In this document: positions 8,646 to 15,680 of the stretch, in pieces
How positions within the stretch are numbered: the stretch's first letter is position 1
How the letters are laid out: the number at the start of each line of letters is the position of its first letter
NCBI GenBank assembly: GCA_035633215.1
Contig: DASQFI010000033.1
Coordinates: forward strand, 65,230 to 129,229
Direction: 5' to 3'
DNA length: 64,000 nt
DNA from: DASQFI01 sp035633215
GTDB lineage: Bacteria; Acidobacteriota; Vicinamibacteria; Vicinamibacterales; SCN-69-37
Notes under the pieces: generated by a model
Told to the model about the DNA's origin: nothing
Database searches by the model: none
The model's input: only the letters and a program-made list of their open reading frames with translations
Made by a program: the position numbers and the translations under genes

Positions 8646-8897
8646 ATACGTCTTCAGATACAGCTTGAACCCGGCCAGCACCGGCAAGTCAAACGGCGCG
8701 CCAAACGCCTCGGGGTGTCGGTCGCCGAGCTCATCCGCCGCTGCGTGCAGACCCACTTGGAGACGGATCCCGCGGACGCTCCGGAGAATCACGCTCGCCG
8801 GGCCCTGGCGGTTGCCGGAAAGTACGCCGATCCGCGCGGCGCCACCCGCGTCGCGATCGATCATGACGCCGCCCTCATCGGGGCCTACCGTCGGTGA
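8643..8897 (+). CDS. Ribbon-helix-helix antitoxin of a PIN toxin pair
   Basis: 84 residues. The N-terminus MIRLQIQLEPGQHRQVKRRA followed by AKRLGVSVAELIRRCV is a classic ribbon-helix-helix DNA-binding unit: a basic/hydrophobic beta strand and two helices with G-S-V-A-E-L-I. The C-terminal half (about residues 45-84) is the likely toxin-binding tail. Its TGA overlaps the GTG start of the PIN gene by 4 bases, the usual translational coupling of type II toxin-antitoxin operons. The palindrome over its start codon is the expected operator. A VapB/CopG-like assignment is by fold and context. Confidence 0.85.
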   Translation: MIRLQIQLEPGQHRQVKRRAKRLGVSVAELIRRCVQTHLETDPADAPENHARRALAVAGKYADPRGATRVAIDHDAALIGAYRR

Positions 8898-9319
8898 GCG
8901 TCTTCGTCGACACGTCGGCGTTCTACGCGTTCGTCGTTCGGACCGAGGACTCCCACGGCGCCGTGCGCGAAACGTTTGCGGATCTGCTCGGCGCTGGCCG
9001 GCCCCTGTGGACGTCGTCGTTCGTGATCGTCGAGACGATGGCGCTGCTGCAACATCGAATCGGCCTCGCCGCCGCGCGGGATTTCGACGAAGAAGTGCTC
9101 CCGGTGTTGCGGGTTCATTGGGTCGATGAGCGTCTGTACCGGCTCGGGACGGAACGGCTCTGGCGAACGGATCGGCGGCGCGTGAGCCTCGTCGACAGCG
9201 TCAGCCTCGAGTTCATGAAACGGGAGGGCATCAGAACGGCGCTGGCGCTCGACCCGCATTTCCGCGAGGCAGGCTTCGAGATCGTGCCGACCGCGCGCAC
9301 GGCCCGCGGCGAAGAGTAA
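8894..9319 (+). CDS. PIN-domain toxin (VapC-like ribonuclease)
   Basis: 141 residues starting at GTG, overlapping the antitoxin stop. The four conserved PIN acidic residues are visible: D6 in FVDTSAF, E47 in FVIVETMALL, D101 in SLVDSVSLE and D120 in ALALDPHF, so the Mg-dependent RNase site looks intact. PIN toxins cleave tRNA or rRNA when released from antitoxin; the target cannot be predicted. This version (FVDTSAFYA..E..VSLVDSVS) is the subtype often found with RHH-type antitoxins. Confidence 0.9.
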   Translation: MSVFVDTSAFYAFVVRTEDSHGAVRETFADLLGAGRPLWTSSFVIVETMALLQHRIGLAAARDFDEEVLPVLRVHWVDERLYRLGTERLWRTDRRRVSLVDSVSLEFMKREGIRTALALDPHFREAGFEIVPTARTARGEE

Positions 9320-9334
9320 GCGCCGGATCAGAAC

Positions 9335-9383
9335 GTTCTAAGTCCGAAGTTCTAAGTTCGAAGTTCTGAGTTCGAAGTTCAGG
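9335..9383. repeat. Tandem 14-bp repeat, about 3.5 copies
   Basis: Units at 9335-9348, 9349-9362 and 9363-9376 follow GTTCTAAGTTCGAA with one change in each outer copy, then a partial GTTCAGG to 9383. It lies between the convergent PIN toxin and lipoprotein genes. The TTCTAAGTTCGAAGTTC run is partly self-complementary (TTCGAA). It has no visible coding role. Confidence 0.85.
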
Positions 9384-9403
9384 CTGCGTATTTCAGCAGC
9401 GGG

Positions 9404-10000
9404 TTAAAGACTGCCCGCGGCAGCCGGCACCTGCATATTCAGCACCTGCATCAGGTTCACGACGCTGGCCCTCACGGCGGTCGCCTTGGCGACCGCCGTC
9501 GCGACATCGCCGATCGTTGCGGCGGCCGTCGCTTCCGACCAGGTCTGACTGGCCGTGGCGACGCCGGCTTTCGCGCTGTCGAGCGCATCCTTCGTGACCC
9601 CGGCCGGCAGACGCTTGCTCTGGCTCAGGATGTCCACCCGGCTCTTGAGCGCCTCGACGAGCTTGGGCACGCCGGCCGACATGGTGGTCCATGTGGTGGT
9701 CAGTTCGGCTTTCTTCGCCGCAATCGCGCTGCCGAGCGCGGCGATCTGCGTGTTCAGCGCCTGCGCCTGAGTCAACACGACGGCGTAGTCGCCCTTGCCG
9801 AGCGCCGCTTGCGCTGACGCCAGTGAGTCCTGGATCGCACGCGCCTGATCGGGCACATACTTCTGCGCGTCCGCGCTCACCGCGTTGTACGCGTCCTGGG
9901 CCGATTTGAGCGCCGCCTCGGCCGGCGCCTTCTGGTTGGCGCACGCCGCAGCAAGCGCGACGGCGAGCGTGAGAGCACTGAGCAACGACAGCTTTCGCAT
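9404..10000 (-). CDS. Alanine-rich helical lipoprotein of unknown function
   Basis: 198 residues. The signal peptide MRKLSLLSALTLAVALAAAC ends in a lipobox (LAAAC), so the mature protein should be lipidated at Cys20 and held in a cell-envelope membrane. The remainder is almost entirely Ala/Lys/Glu-rich predicted helix with heptad-like spacing (residues 28-190), suggesting a coiled-coil bundle. The start has GAGGT 6 bases upstream. It lies 52 bases downstream of a LysM protein on the same strand, so a shared envelope role is possible. I do not recognise the family. Confidence 0.75.
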   Translation of the reverse strand: MRKLSLLSALTLAVALAAACANQKAPAEAALKSAQDAYNAVSADAQKYVPDQARAIQDSLASAQAALGKGDYAVVLTQAQALNTQIAALGSAIAAKKAELTTTWTTMSAGVPKLVEALKSRVDILSQSKRLPAGVTKDALDSAKAGVATASQTWSEATAAATIGDVATAVAKATAVRASVVNLMQVLNMQVPAAAGSL

Positions 10001-10052
10001 GATGTCACCTCGAGAGCCCGGCCGCCCGACGACCGGGCGAACGGCGGATGCC

Positions 10053-10262
10053 TCAGGGAATTCGGAGCTTCTGCCCGACCTGGATGAGATCGGGGTTCTT
10101 CAGTCGATCCGTGTTGGCCTCGAAGATCTTCGAATAGAGCGACGGGTCGCCGTAGAACTCTTTCGCGATCTTCGAGAGCGTGTCGCCCTTTTTCACCTCG
10201 TACCATTGCGTCGCGTCATAGGCATCGCCGGAGCCGGCTTCGGGCTTGGGGTTGTCAGCCAT
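10053..10262 (-). CDS. Small LysM-domain protein
   Basis: 69 residues, without signal peptide. Residues 20-69 form one LysM domain (YEVKKGDTLSKIAKEFYGDP..NTDRLKNPDLIQVGQKLRIP) closely resembling the C-terminal domain of the E. coli potassium-binding protein Kbp/YgaU; the BON domain of Kbp is missing. The start has GAGGACGAG just upstream. It is located between a secreted Gly/Arg protein and a lipoprotein, all on the minus strand with gaps of 70 and 52 bases, so one transcript is plausible. Peptidoglycan or ion binding are both possible. Confidence 0.85.
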   Translation of the reverse strand: MADNPKPEAGSGDAYDATQWYEVKKGDTLSKIAKEFYGDPSLYSKIFEANTDRLKNPDLIQVGQKLRIP

Positions 10263-10332
10263 CTCGTCCTCGCGTTGGGGGGCCAGTCCATGTTACTTCA
10301 GGGTCCTCAGGGCGGCCACGTCGAACGGCCCG

Positions 10333-10869
10333 TCAGGAGCGTTTCTGATAGACCGCTTTGCGTCCGCCGCTTCGCGGACCGGTCGCCGTCGTCTCGATGC
10401 CAAGGAGCCCGTCTTTATCGAGCGAGAGAACTTCCCGGTATCGGATGACGGTCGAGCCCCCGGGACTGCTCAGTGTCCGTGTGATTGTCGTGACCAGCTT
10501 GCCGGCGTCCCAGCGGCTTTCATAGGTGGCTGCGGCCTCGCCGCCTCGCCCGATGGGCACCATGTTCGAGCGACGGCTGCCGTCGAGGGCGTACGTCACG
10601 GTTTTGGTGGCCGCGCCGATCCGCAACTGCATCTCGATCGTCGCGGCGTTCTGGACGACAGTGAGCTGTTCGGCAGGCGGTCCCAACCCGATGCCGCCGC
10701 CGCGGCCGCCGCCACCGCCGCGGGCGCCATCGCGTCCGCCGCCGCTGGTCGAGCTCCTGCTGGCATCGAACACCCACGTGCCCGAAAAGTCCGGCCGCGA
10801 TTGCGCGGCGACACTTGCCGAGGTGATCACGACAGCGGCGGCAGCGGCCAGAAGGTGGACGCGAATCAT
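10333..10869 (-). CDS. Secreted protein with Gly/Arg-rich segment, unknown function
   Basis: 178 residues. The start MIRVHLLAAAAAVVITSA gives a clear signal peptide with cleavage near VAAQS, while upstream in-frame extension has no such feature. The mature protein begins PDFSGTWVFDASRS, a motif shared with many acidobacterial secreted proteins, then has a low-complexity GGGRDGARGGGGGRGGG stretch (about residues 44-60) and a beta-rich C-terminal part (VTYALDGSRRSNMVPIG..KLVTTITRTLS). The PDFSGTW opening resembles the PLNGTW opening of the two 168-residue secreted proteins elsewhere in this window. Function unknown. Confidence 0.7.
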   Translation of the reverse strand: MIRVHLLAAAAAVVITSASVAAQSRPDFSGTWVFDASRSSTSGGGRDGARGGGGGRGGGIGLGPPAEQLTVVQNAATIEMQLRIGAATKTVTYALDGSRRSNMVPIGRGGEAAATYESRWDAGKLVTTITRTLSSPGGSTVIRYREVLSLDKDGLLGIETTATGPRSGGRKAVYQKRS

Positions 10870-11010
10870 AAAGACTACGGTGTCAGGGGCGCAGTATATG
10901 CCGCGTTGGCGGGTGCGCCATGGCTTGCAAACCCCAGCGAACCTTCTCTGGTTTTTACTGGGAGGCCGGCTGCAGCAACCTGCTACAGTGCGCGCAGACT
11001 GGAGTCTCAC

Positions 11011-12558
11011 ATGTCGAACGATGCGCCGACCCGCCGAGGCTTCAATCGCGCCGTGGGCGCCGCGGCGGCTGGAACAGCCATGCAGCAGCTGCTTGGCCCG
11101 GGCGCACGCATCGCCGATGCGGCCCAGCTGAAGCCAGTCACCGCCGCAGGGAGCGATCTCTGCGAGATGACCGCGGTCGAGTTGACCGGCAGGCTCGTCA
11201 AGAAGCAGGTCTCGGCCCGCGAGGTCATGACCGCGCATCTGGCGCAAATCGAACGCATCAACCCGCGCGTCAATGCGATCGTGACCCTGGTGGCCGAGCA
11301 GGCGATGGCGGCCGCCGCGAAAGCCGACGAAGCGATGGCGCGCCGCGGTCCGACTGGCGTGCTGCACGGGCTGCCTGTCGCGCACAAGGATCTATTAGAC
11401 ACCGCCGGAATCCGGACCACGCGCGGCTCGCAGTTTTTCCGGGATCACGTCCCCACGCAGGACGCGCTCCTCGTGACGCGGATCCGCGCCGCGGGAGCGG
11501 TGACCGTCGGCAAGACGAACACGCCGGAGTTTGGCGCAGGATCGCAGACGTTCAATGCCGTCTTCGGCGCCACTCGAAATCCTTACGACCTCACCAGGAC
11601 CTGCGGCGGCAGCAGCGGCGGCGCCGCCACCGCCGTCGCGTGCCGAATGCTGCCCATCGCCGATGGCAGCGACACCGGAGGCTCGCTGCGGAACCCGCCG
11701 GCATTCTGTAACGTCGTGGGCTTGCGTCCGTCGCCCGGCCGGGTGCCAGGCGAGGGCAACTCGTGGTCGCCGCTGTCAGTCTCCGGACCGATCGCTCGAA
11801 CCGTCGCGGACGTCGCGTTGTTTCTGAGCGCGATCGCAGGCCCCGATCTCCGGAATCCGCTGACGCTTCAGGAAGATGGCGCGCGGTTCCGGGCGCCGCT
11901 CAGCAAAGACTTAAGAGGCGTCCGGATTGCCTGGTGGCGTGGACTCGGCGGGATTCCCTTCGAGCCCGAAATCCGTCGCGTCGTCGACAGCCAGCGAAAG
12001 GTCTTCGAGAGTCTCGGCTGCATCGTCGAGGAAGCGGAGCCGGACTTCGCGGGCCTGGACGAGGCCTTCCCCATCTTGCGGTATGCCGCCAACCACCCGC
12101 GCTATGCCCCGCTCATCCAGCAGCGGCCGGAGTGGGTCAAAGACACCATCAAGTTCGAGGTCGAGCAGGCTGAGCGCATCACCGGAGCGGACGTCGGTCG
12201 AGCGATCGCCCGGCAGACGCGCATGTATGAGCAGAGCCGTCAGTTCTTCGAGAAGTATCAGTACTTCGTCCTCCCCGTGACGCAGGTCGAGCCGTTCGAC
12301 GTCTCGACGCCGTATCCCACCGCGATTGCCGGCACGGCCATGAAGACGTACATCGACTGGATGCGCTCCTGCTGGTACGTGACGATGATGTCGAATCCGG
12401 CGATCTCCGTGCCCGGCGGGTTCACGTCCAGCGGTTTGCCGGTCGGACTCCAGATTGTCGGCCGGCATCGCGACGAGTGGAGCGTGCTCCAGCTTGCCCA
12501 CGCCTTCGAACAGGCGACGCAGTTCGTCACGCGCCGGCCCGCGCTGCTCGGATCATGA
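11011..12558 (+). CDS. Amidase-signature family hydrolase, probably Tat-exported
   Basis: 515 residues. The amidase-signature catalytic triad is intact: Lys126 in VAHKDLLD, cis-Ser201 in TCGGSSGGAAT and nucleophile Ser225 in SDTGGSLRNPPAF. The start MSNDAPTRRGFNRAVGAAAA carries a twin-arginine motif (TRRGFN) followed by a short weakly hydrophobic stretch, so export by Tat is likely. Substrate unknown; the family hydrolyses aliphatic, aryl or glutamine-type amides. The gene ends in ATGA overlap with the next hydrolase, implying coupled translation. It is divergent from the secreted Gly/Arg protein. Confidence 0.9.
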   Translation: MSNDAPTRRGFNRAVGAAAAGTAMQQLLGPGARIADAAQLKPVTAAGSDLCEMTAVELTGRLVKKQVSAREVMTAHLAQIERINPRVNAIVTLVAEQAMAAAAKADEAMARRGPTGVLHGLPVAHKDLLDTAGIRTTRGSQFFRDHVPTQDALLVTRIRAAGAVTVGKTNTPEFGAGSQTFNAVFGATRNPYDLTRTCGGSSGGAATAVACRMLPIADGSDTGGSLRNPPAFCNVVGLRPSPGRVPGEGNSWSPLSVSGPIARTVADVALFLSAIAGPDLRNPLTLQEDGARFRAPLSKDLRGVRIAWWRGLGGIPFEPEIRRVVDSQRKVFESLGCIVEEAEPDFAGLDEAFPILRYAANHPRYAPLIQQRPEWVKDTIKFEVEQAERITGADVGRAIARQTRMYEQSRQFFEKYQYFVLPVTQVEPFDVSTPYPTAIAGTAMKTYIDWMRSCWYVTMMSNPAISVPGGFTSSGLPVGLQIVGRHRDEWSVLQLAHAFEQATQFVTRRPALLGS

Positions 12559-13484
12559 CGTCCTTGTTCTCACTCCTCTTTGCCTGTTGCCTCTTCACGG
12601 CTGACGCCGCGCAAAATCAGGCAGTGACCGCCGGCACGACGCTGGACGAGACGCTGCCGCCCGGCGCCAACTACGACAAAGCCGAATTCCGATTCTGGCT
12701 GCCGCCAGGCGCCACCGCCGTCCGTGCCGTCGTCGTGCTCGTGCCCGGATCGAATGGGGATGGGCGGCCGATGGTCGCCGACGCGTTCTGGCAGGAGTTC
12801 GCGACCAGACTGCAGCTCGCGCTGGTGGCCTGTCGTTTCACCGACAAGCCGCACGACCAGTCCTTCATCGAGGACTACGTGAACGTCTCGCGCGGCAGCG
12901 GCCAGGCGCTGCTCGACGTGATCGGGAAGTTTGCCGAACGCAGCGGACACGCGGAGATCGCGCGCGCCCCGTTGCTCCTCTGGGGCATGTCGGCCGGCGG
13001 GCAATTCAACTACGAGTTCGTCGCCTGGAAACCGGAGCGCGTCGCCGCGTTCATCGTCAACAAAGGCGGCATCTACTACAGCGCGCTCCTCTCCAAGGCC
13101 GCGCGTGAGGTACCGGGATTCCTTTTTGTTGGGGAGAAAGATCTGCAGTCGCGCATCGAGACGATTACGGGGCTCTTCGCCGTCAACCGCCGCGGCGGCG
13201 CCATCTGGGCGCTCGTCGTCGAGCCTGGCGCCGGCCACGTCGTCGGCCAGTCGAAGGACTTGGGCGCGCTGCTGTTCGAGGAGGCGCTCACGCTCCGCCT
13301 CGGTGCGGCCGGCACCGAACCCGCAGCGCTCAAGTCAATCGCCGGCGCGCCAGGCTTCGTCGGCGATCTGAAAGCGGGGACGTTCCAGCCTGCGCCGACA
13401 CCCGGCACGCCAGCGGCTACGAACGCGTGGCTGCCAACCGAGCGGCTCGCGAAAGCGTGGCAGGCGGTCGTCGCCGCCAGGTGA
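12555..13484 (+). CDS. Secreted alpha/beta-hydrolase
   Basis: 309 residues; the start at 12555 is chosen because it gives a signal peptide (MTSLFSLLFACCLFTADA) and a 4-base ATGA overlap with the amidase stop. The alpha/beta-hydrolase features are VVVLVPGSNGDG (oxyanion region), nucleophile elbow GMSAGG with Ser146, and His228 in EPGAGHVVG; the acid is probably in VGEKDLQS. The closest general type is a poly(hydroxyalkanoate)-depolymerase or dienelactone-hydrolase-like esterase. Co-translation with the amidase suggests that the two act on one substrate outside the cytoplasm. This is an inference. Confidence 0.8.
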   Translation: MTSLFSLLFACCLFTADAAQNQAVTAGTTLDETLPPGANYDKAEFRFWLPPGATAVRAVVVLVPGSNGDGRPMVADAFWQEFATRLQLALVACRFTDKPHDQSFIEDYVNVSRGSGQALLDVIGKFAERSGHAEIARAPLLLWGMSAGGQFNYEFVAWKPERVAAFIVNKGGIYYSALLSKAAREVPGFLFVGEKDLQSRIETITGLFAVNRRGGAIWALVVEPGAGHVVGQSKDLGALLFEEALTLRLGAAGTEPAALKSIAGAPGFVGDLKAGTFQPAPTPGTPAATNAWLPTERLAKAWQAVVAAR

Positions 13485-13542
13485 CTCGGGAGGTCGCCGT
13501 CCACCCGAATGCAGGCAACCCTCCATCGTCTAAACTTCGAAG

Positions 13543-14496
13543 ATGCCCTCCACCGACGTCGCTGATTCTGTTCTGAAAGCGATTGGCCGTACGCCTGTCG
13601 TGCGCCTGAACAAACTCGTCCCGCCCGGAAGCGCGGACGTCTTCGTGAAGCTCGAGTACGTGAATCCCACCGGATCGTACAAAGACCGGATGGCCCTCGC
13701 GATGATCGAAGGCGCCGAAGCGCGCGGCGCGCTCAAGCCCGGCATGCGGGTCGTCGAGTTCACCGGCGGCAGTACGGGATCGTCCCTGGCAATGGTCTGC
13801 GCGGCGAAAGGCTACACGTTCTCACCGCTGTCATCGGATGCCTTCGCGCGCGAGAAGATCCAGACGATGGAGGCATTTGGCGCCAGCGTGGAAATGGTGG
13901 CGAGCGACGGCGGCAAAGTGACGCCAGCCCTGTTCGATCGTTTCAAGGCGCGCATCGCGACGCTGAAAGATCAGCCGGGCACGTTCTGGACGGATCAGTT
14001 CAACAACACGGACGCGCTGAAGGGCTACAGCCAGATTGGCGTCGAGTTGCTCGAGCAGGTCGGATCGATCGACGTGTTCTGCGGCGCCGTCGGAACCGCC
14101 GGCATGCTGGTTGGCGTGTCTCGCGCACTGAAAGCGGGTGGCTGTCGAGCCCGGATCGTCGCCCTGGAGCCCACCGGGTCGCCGGTATTGACGACCGGCA
14201 AGAGCGGCGCCCATCGCGTCGAGGGCATCGCGCCCGGGTTCGTGCCGCCGCATCTGAAGTCCAGCGACTACGACGACGCGCGCGCGATCGATGAGGAAGA
14301 AGCGCGCGAGATGGCGCGCCGGCTCGCGAGAGAGGAAGGGATCTTCGCCGGCATCTCGTCAGGGCTCAACGTCGTCGGGGCGCTCCAGCTTGCCCGTGAG
14401 CTGGGGACCGGGCATCGCGTCGCGACCGTGGCGGTGGACACGGGGCTCAAGTACCTGGCGGGTGATCTGTTTCAGAGCACCTCGCCCAGGTCTTGA
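13543..14496 (+). CDS. PLP-dependent cysteine synthase family protein
   Basis: 317 residues, the fold-type II length of O-acetylserine sulfhydrylase. The PLP lysine is Lys47 in NPTGSYKDRMA. The substrate loop reads TGGSTGSSLA at 74-83 instead of the canonical TSGNTG of CysK, and the PLP-phosphate loop reads GAVGTAGMLVG rather than GTGGT. The family is clear, but the reaction may not be cysteine synthesis; cystathionine beta-synthase-like or other beta-replacement chemistry is possible. It is 58 bases downstream of the hydrolase on the same strand. Confidence 0.85.
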   Translation: MPSTDVADSVLKAIGRTPVVRLNKLVPPGSADVFVKLEYVNPTGSYKDRMALAMIEGAEARGALKPGMRVVEFTGGSTGSSLAMVCAAKGYTFSPLSSDAFAREKIQTMEAFGASVEMVASDGGKVTPALFDRFKARIATLKDQPGTFWTDQFNNTDALKGYSQIGVELLEQVGSIDVFCGAVGTAGMLVGVSRALKAGGCRARIVALEPTGSPVLTTGKSGAHRVEGIAPGFVPPHLKSSDYDDARAIDEEEAREMARRLAREEGIFAGISSGLNVVGALQLARELGTGHRVATVAVDTGLKYLAGDLFQSTSPRS

Positions 14497-14524
14497 GCCC
14501 GATCCTGCGCACGCGGGCTCGACG

Positions 14525-14998
14525 TTACGCCTGCGCCATCTGTTTGAAGAACTCCGCCGCGCGCTGCTGGATCTCGTCGTGCGTGAGATCTTCGGTGCGC
14601 GTCGCGATCCACCAGGTGTAGCCGTTGGGATCGGCCACGGCGCCCGCGCGGTCGCCCCAGAACTGGTTGTCCATCGGCATCTGCACGGTGGCGCCGGCGC
14701 TGACGGCTTTGCCGAAGAGCGCATCGGCCTCGTCGACGTACAACCAGAACGACGCCGGCGATCCGCCCAACGCCTTCGGGCCCTTCTGGCCCGGCATCAC
14801 GTCGTTGACCATGAAGCGTGAGCTCCCGATTTTGATCTCGGCGTGCATGATCTTGCCGTCGGGACCGAGACCGCGGTTGATCTCTTCGGCGCCAAACGCC
14901 CGTTTGTACCAATCGATCGTCTCCGCGCAATTGTCCAACGTGAGTTGCGGCGTCAGGGTGTAAAGCCCCGGAGGCACCGCGTTCGCTGCTTTCGCCAT
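14525..14998 (-). CDS. VOC (glyoxalase/bleomycin-resistance fold) family protein
   Basis: 157 residues, start chosen because GGGAGG precedes this ATG by 6 bases; an ATG six codons further upstream lacks this. The sequence follows the PhnB-like VOC pattern: LTPQLTLDNCAETIDWYKRAFGAEE, HAEIKIGSSRFMVNDVMP, FWGDRAGAVADPNGYTWWIATRTEDLT. PhnB-type proteins are often annotated as 3-demethylubiquinone-like or glyoxalase homologues, mostly without known reaction. A GTCACA-CGGC-TGTGAC dyad at 15019-15034 just upstream may be an operator. Confidence 0.85.
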   Translation of the reverse strand: MAKAANAVPPGLYTLTPQLTLDNCAETIDWYKRAFGAEEINRGLGPDGKIMHAEIKIGSSRFMVNDVMPGQKGPKALGGSPASFWLYVDEADALFGKAVSAGATVQMPMDNQFWGDRAGAVADPNGYTWWIATRTEDLTHDEIQQRAAEFFKQMAQA

Positions 14999-15155
14999 CT
15001 GAACCTCCCTGGTCACGTGTCACACGGCTGTGACGCGATCCGTCTGTGGAAACAATCAATATGTGTCGAGCTGACCGGCGGATGCAAGTGGGATGGGGTA
15101 GGTGCTAACATCCGCGTCTCTCGTTACATCGTCATCGGAAAAAGGGAGCGTTGCG

Positions 15156-15662
15156 ATGTCACTGCACCGTCGGATTTTCGTTTCCAGCCTCGCGCTTGCC
15201 GCTCTGGTCGCTCTCTCGTCTAATCTGGGCGCCCAGTCAGCCTCGCCTCTGAACGGCACCTGGAAGCTCAACGTGGCGAAGTCGAAATACAACCCGGCCA
15301 CACTCGCCCCGAAAAGCGGGACGACGAAGATCGAAATCACCGGTGACACCATCAAGGCTGTCATCGATGGCGTCGATCCGGAGGGCCGCGTGACACACCA
15401 GGAATACACGGCCAGATTCGACGGCAAAGACCATCCCTGGAAAGGCACCATCGATGGAAAGCCCAATCCGAATCAGGACGCGGTCACCTGGAGGAAGATC
15501 GACGACTACACGTACGAGACGACGAACAAGCTCAAGGGACAGACGCTGACGACAAACCGGATCGTCGTCGCGACAGACGGCAAGACGCGAACCAACACCG
15601 TGACCGGGAAGAACGCTCAAGGGCAGACGGTGAACAACACGGTCCTCTATGAGAAGCAGTGA
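15156..15662 (+). CDS. Small secreted protein, PLNGTW family, copy 1
   Basis: 168 residues. The ATG is preceded by AAAGGGAG and gives a signal peptide (MSLHRRIFVSSLALAALVAL, cleavage near LGAQS). The mature part starts SPLNGTWKLNVAKSKYNP and contains a repeated beta pattern (KIEITGDTIKAVIDGVD, EYTARFDGKDHPWKG, TYETTNKLKG). The end VTGKNAQGQTVNNTVLYEK is nearly identical to the second copy at 29397-29903; by hand alignment the two share about 74% of residues and also a similar upstream TCGGAAAAA(A)GGAG leader. The kinase fusion gene starts 18 bases after the stop, so co-transcription is expected. The fold may be lipocalin-like; function unknown. Confidence 0.8.
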   Translation: MSLHRRIFVSSLALAALVALSSNLGAQSASPLNGTWKLNVAKSKYNPATLAPKSGTTKIEITGDTIKAVIDGVDPEGRVTHQEYTARFDGKDHPWKGTIDGKPNPNQDAVTWRKIDDYTYETTNKLKGQTLTTNRIVVATDGKTRTNTVTGKNAQGQTVNNTVLYEKQ

Positions 15663-15680
15663 GGGGTGTAGGATCGGCGC

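Noticed and set aside
8420..10050. CRISPR array or prophage attachment site near the tandem 14-bp repeat
   Set aside because: The repeat units are contiguous without spacers, too short for CRISPR, and no cas or integrase gene is in the window.
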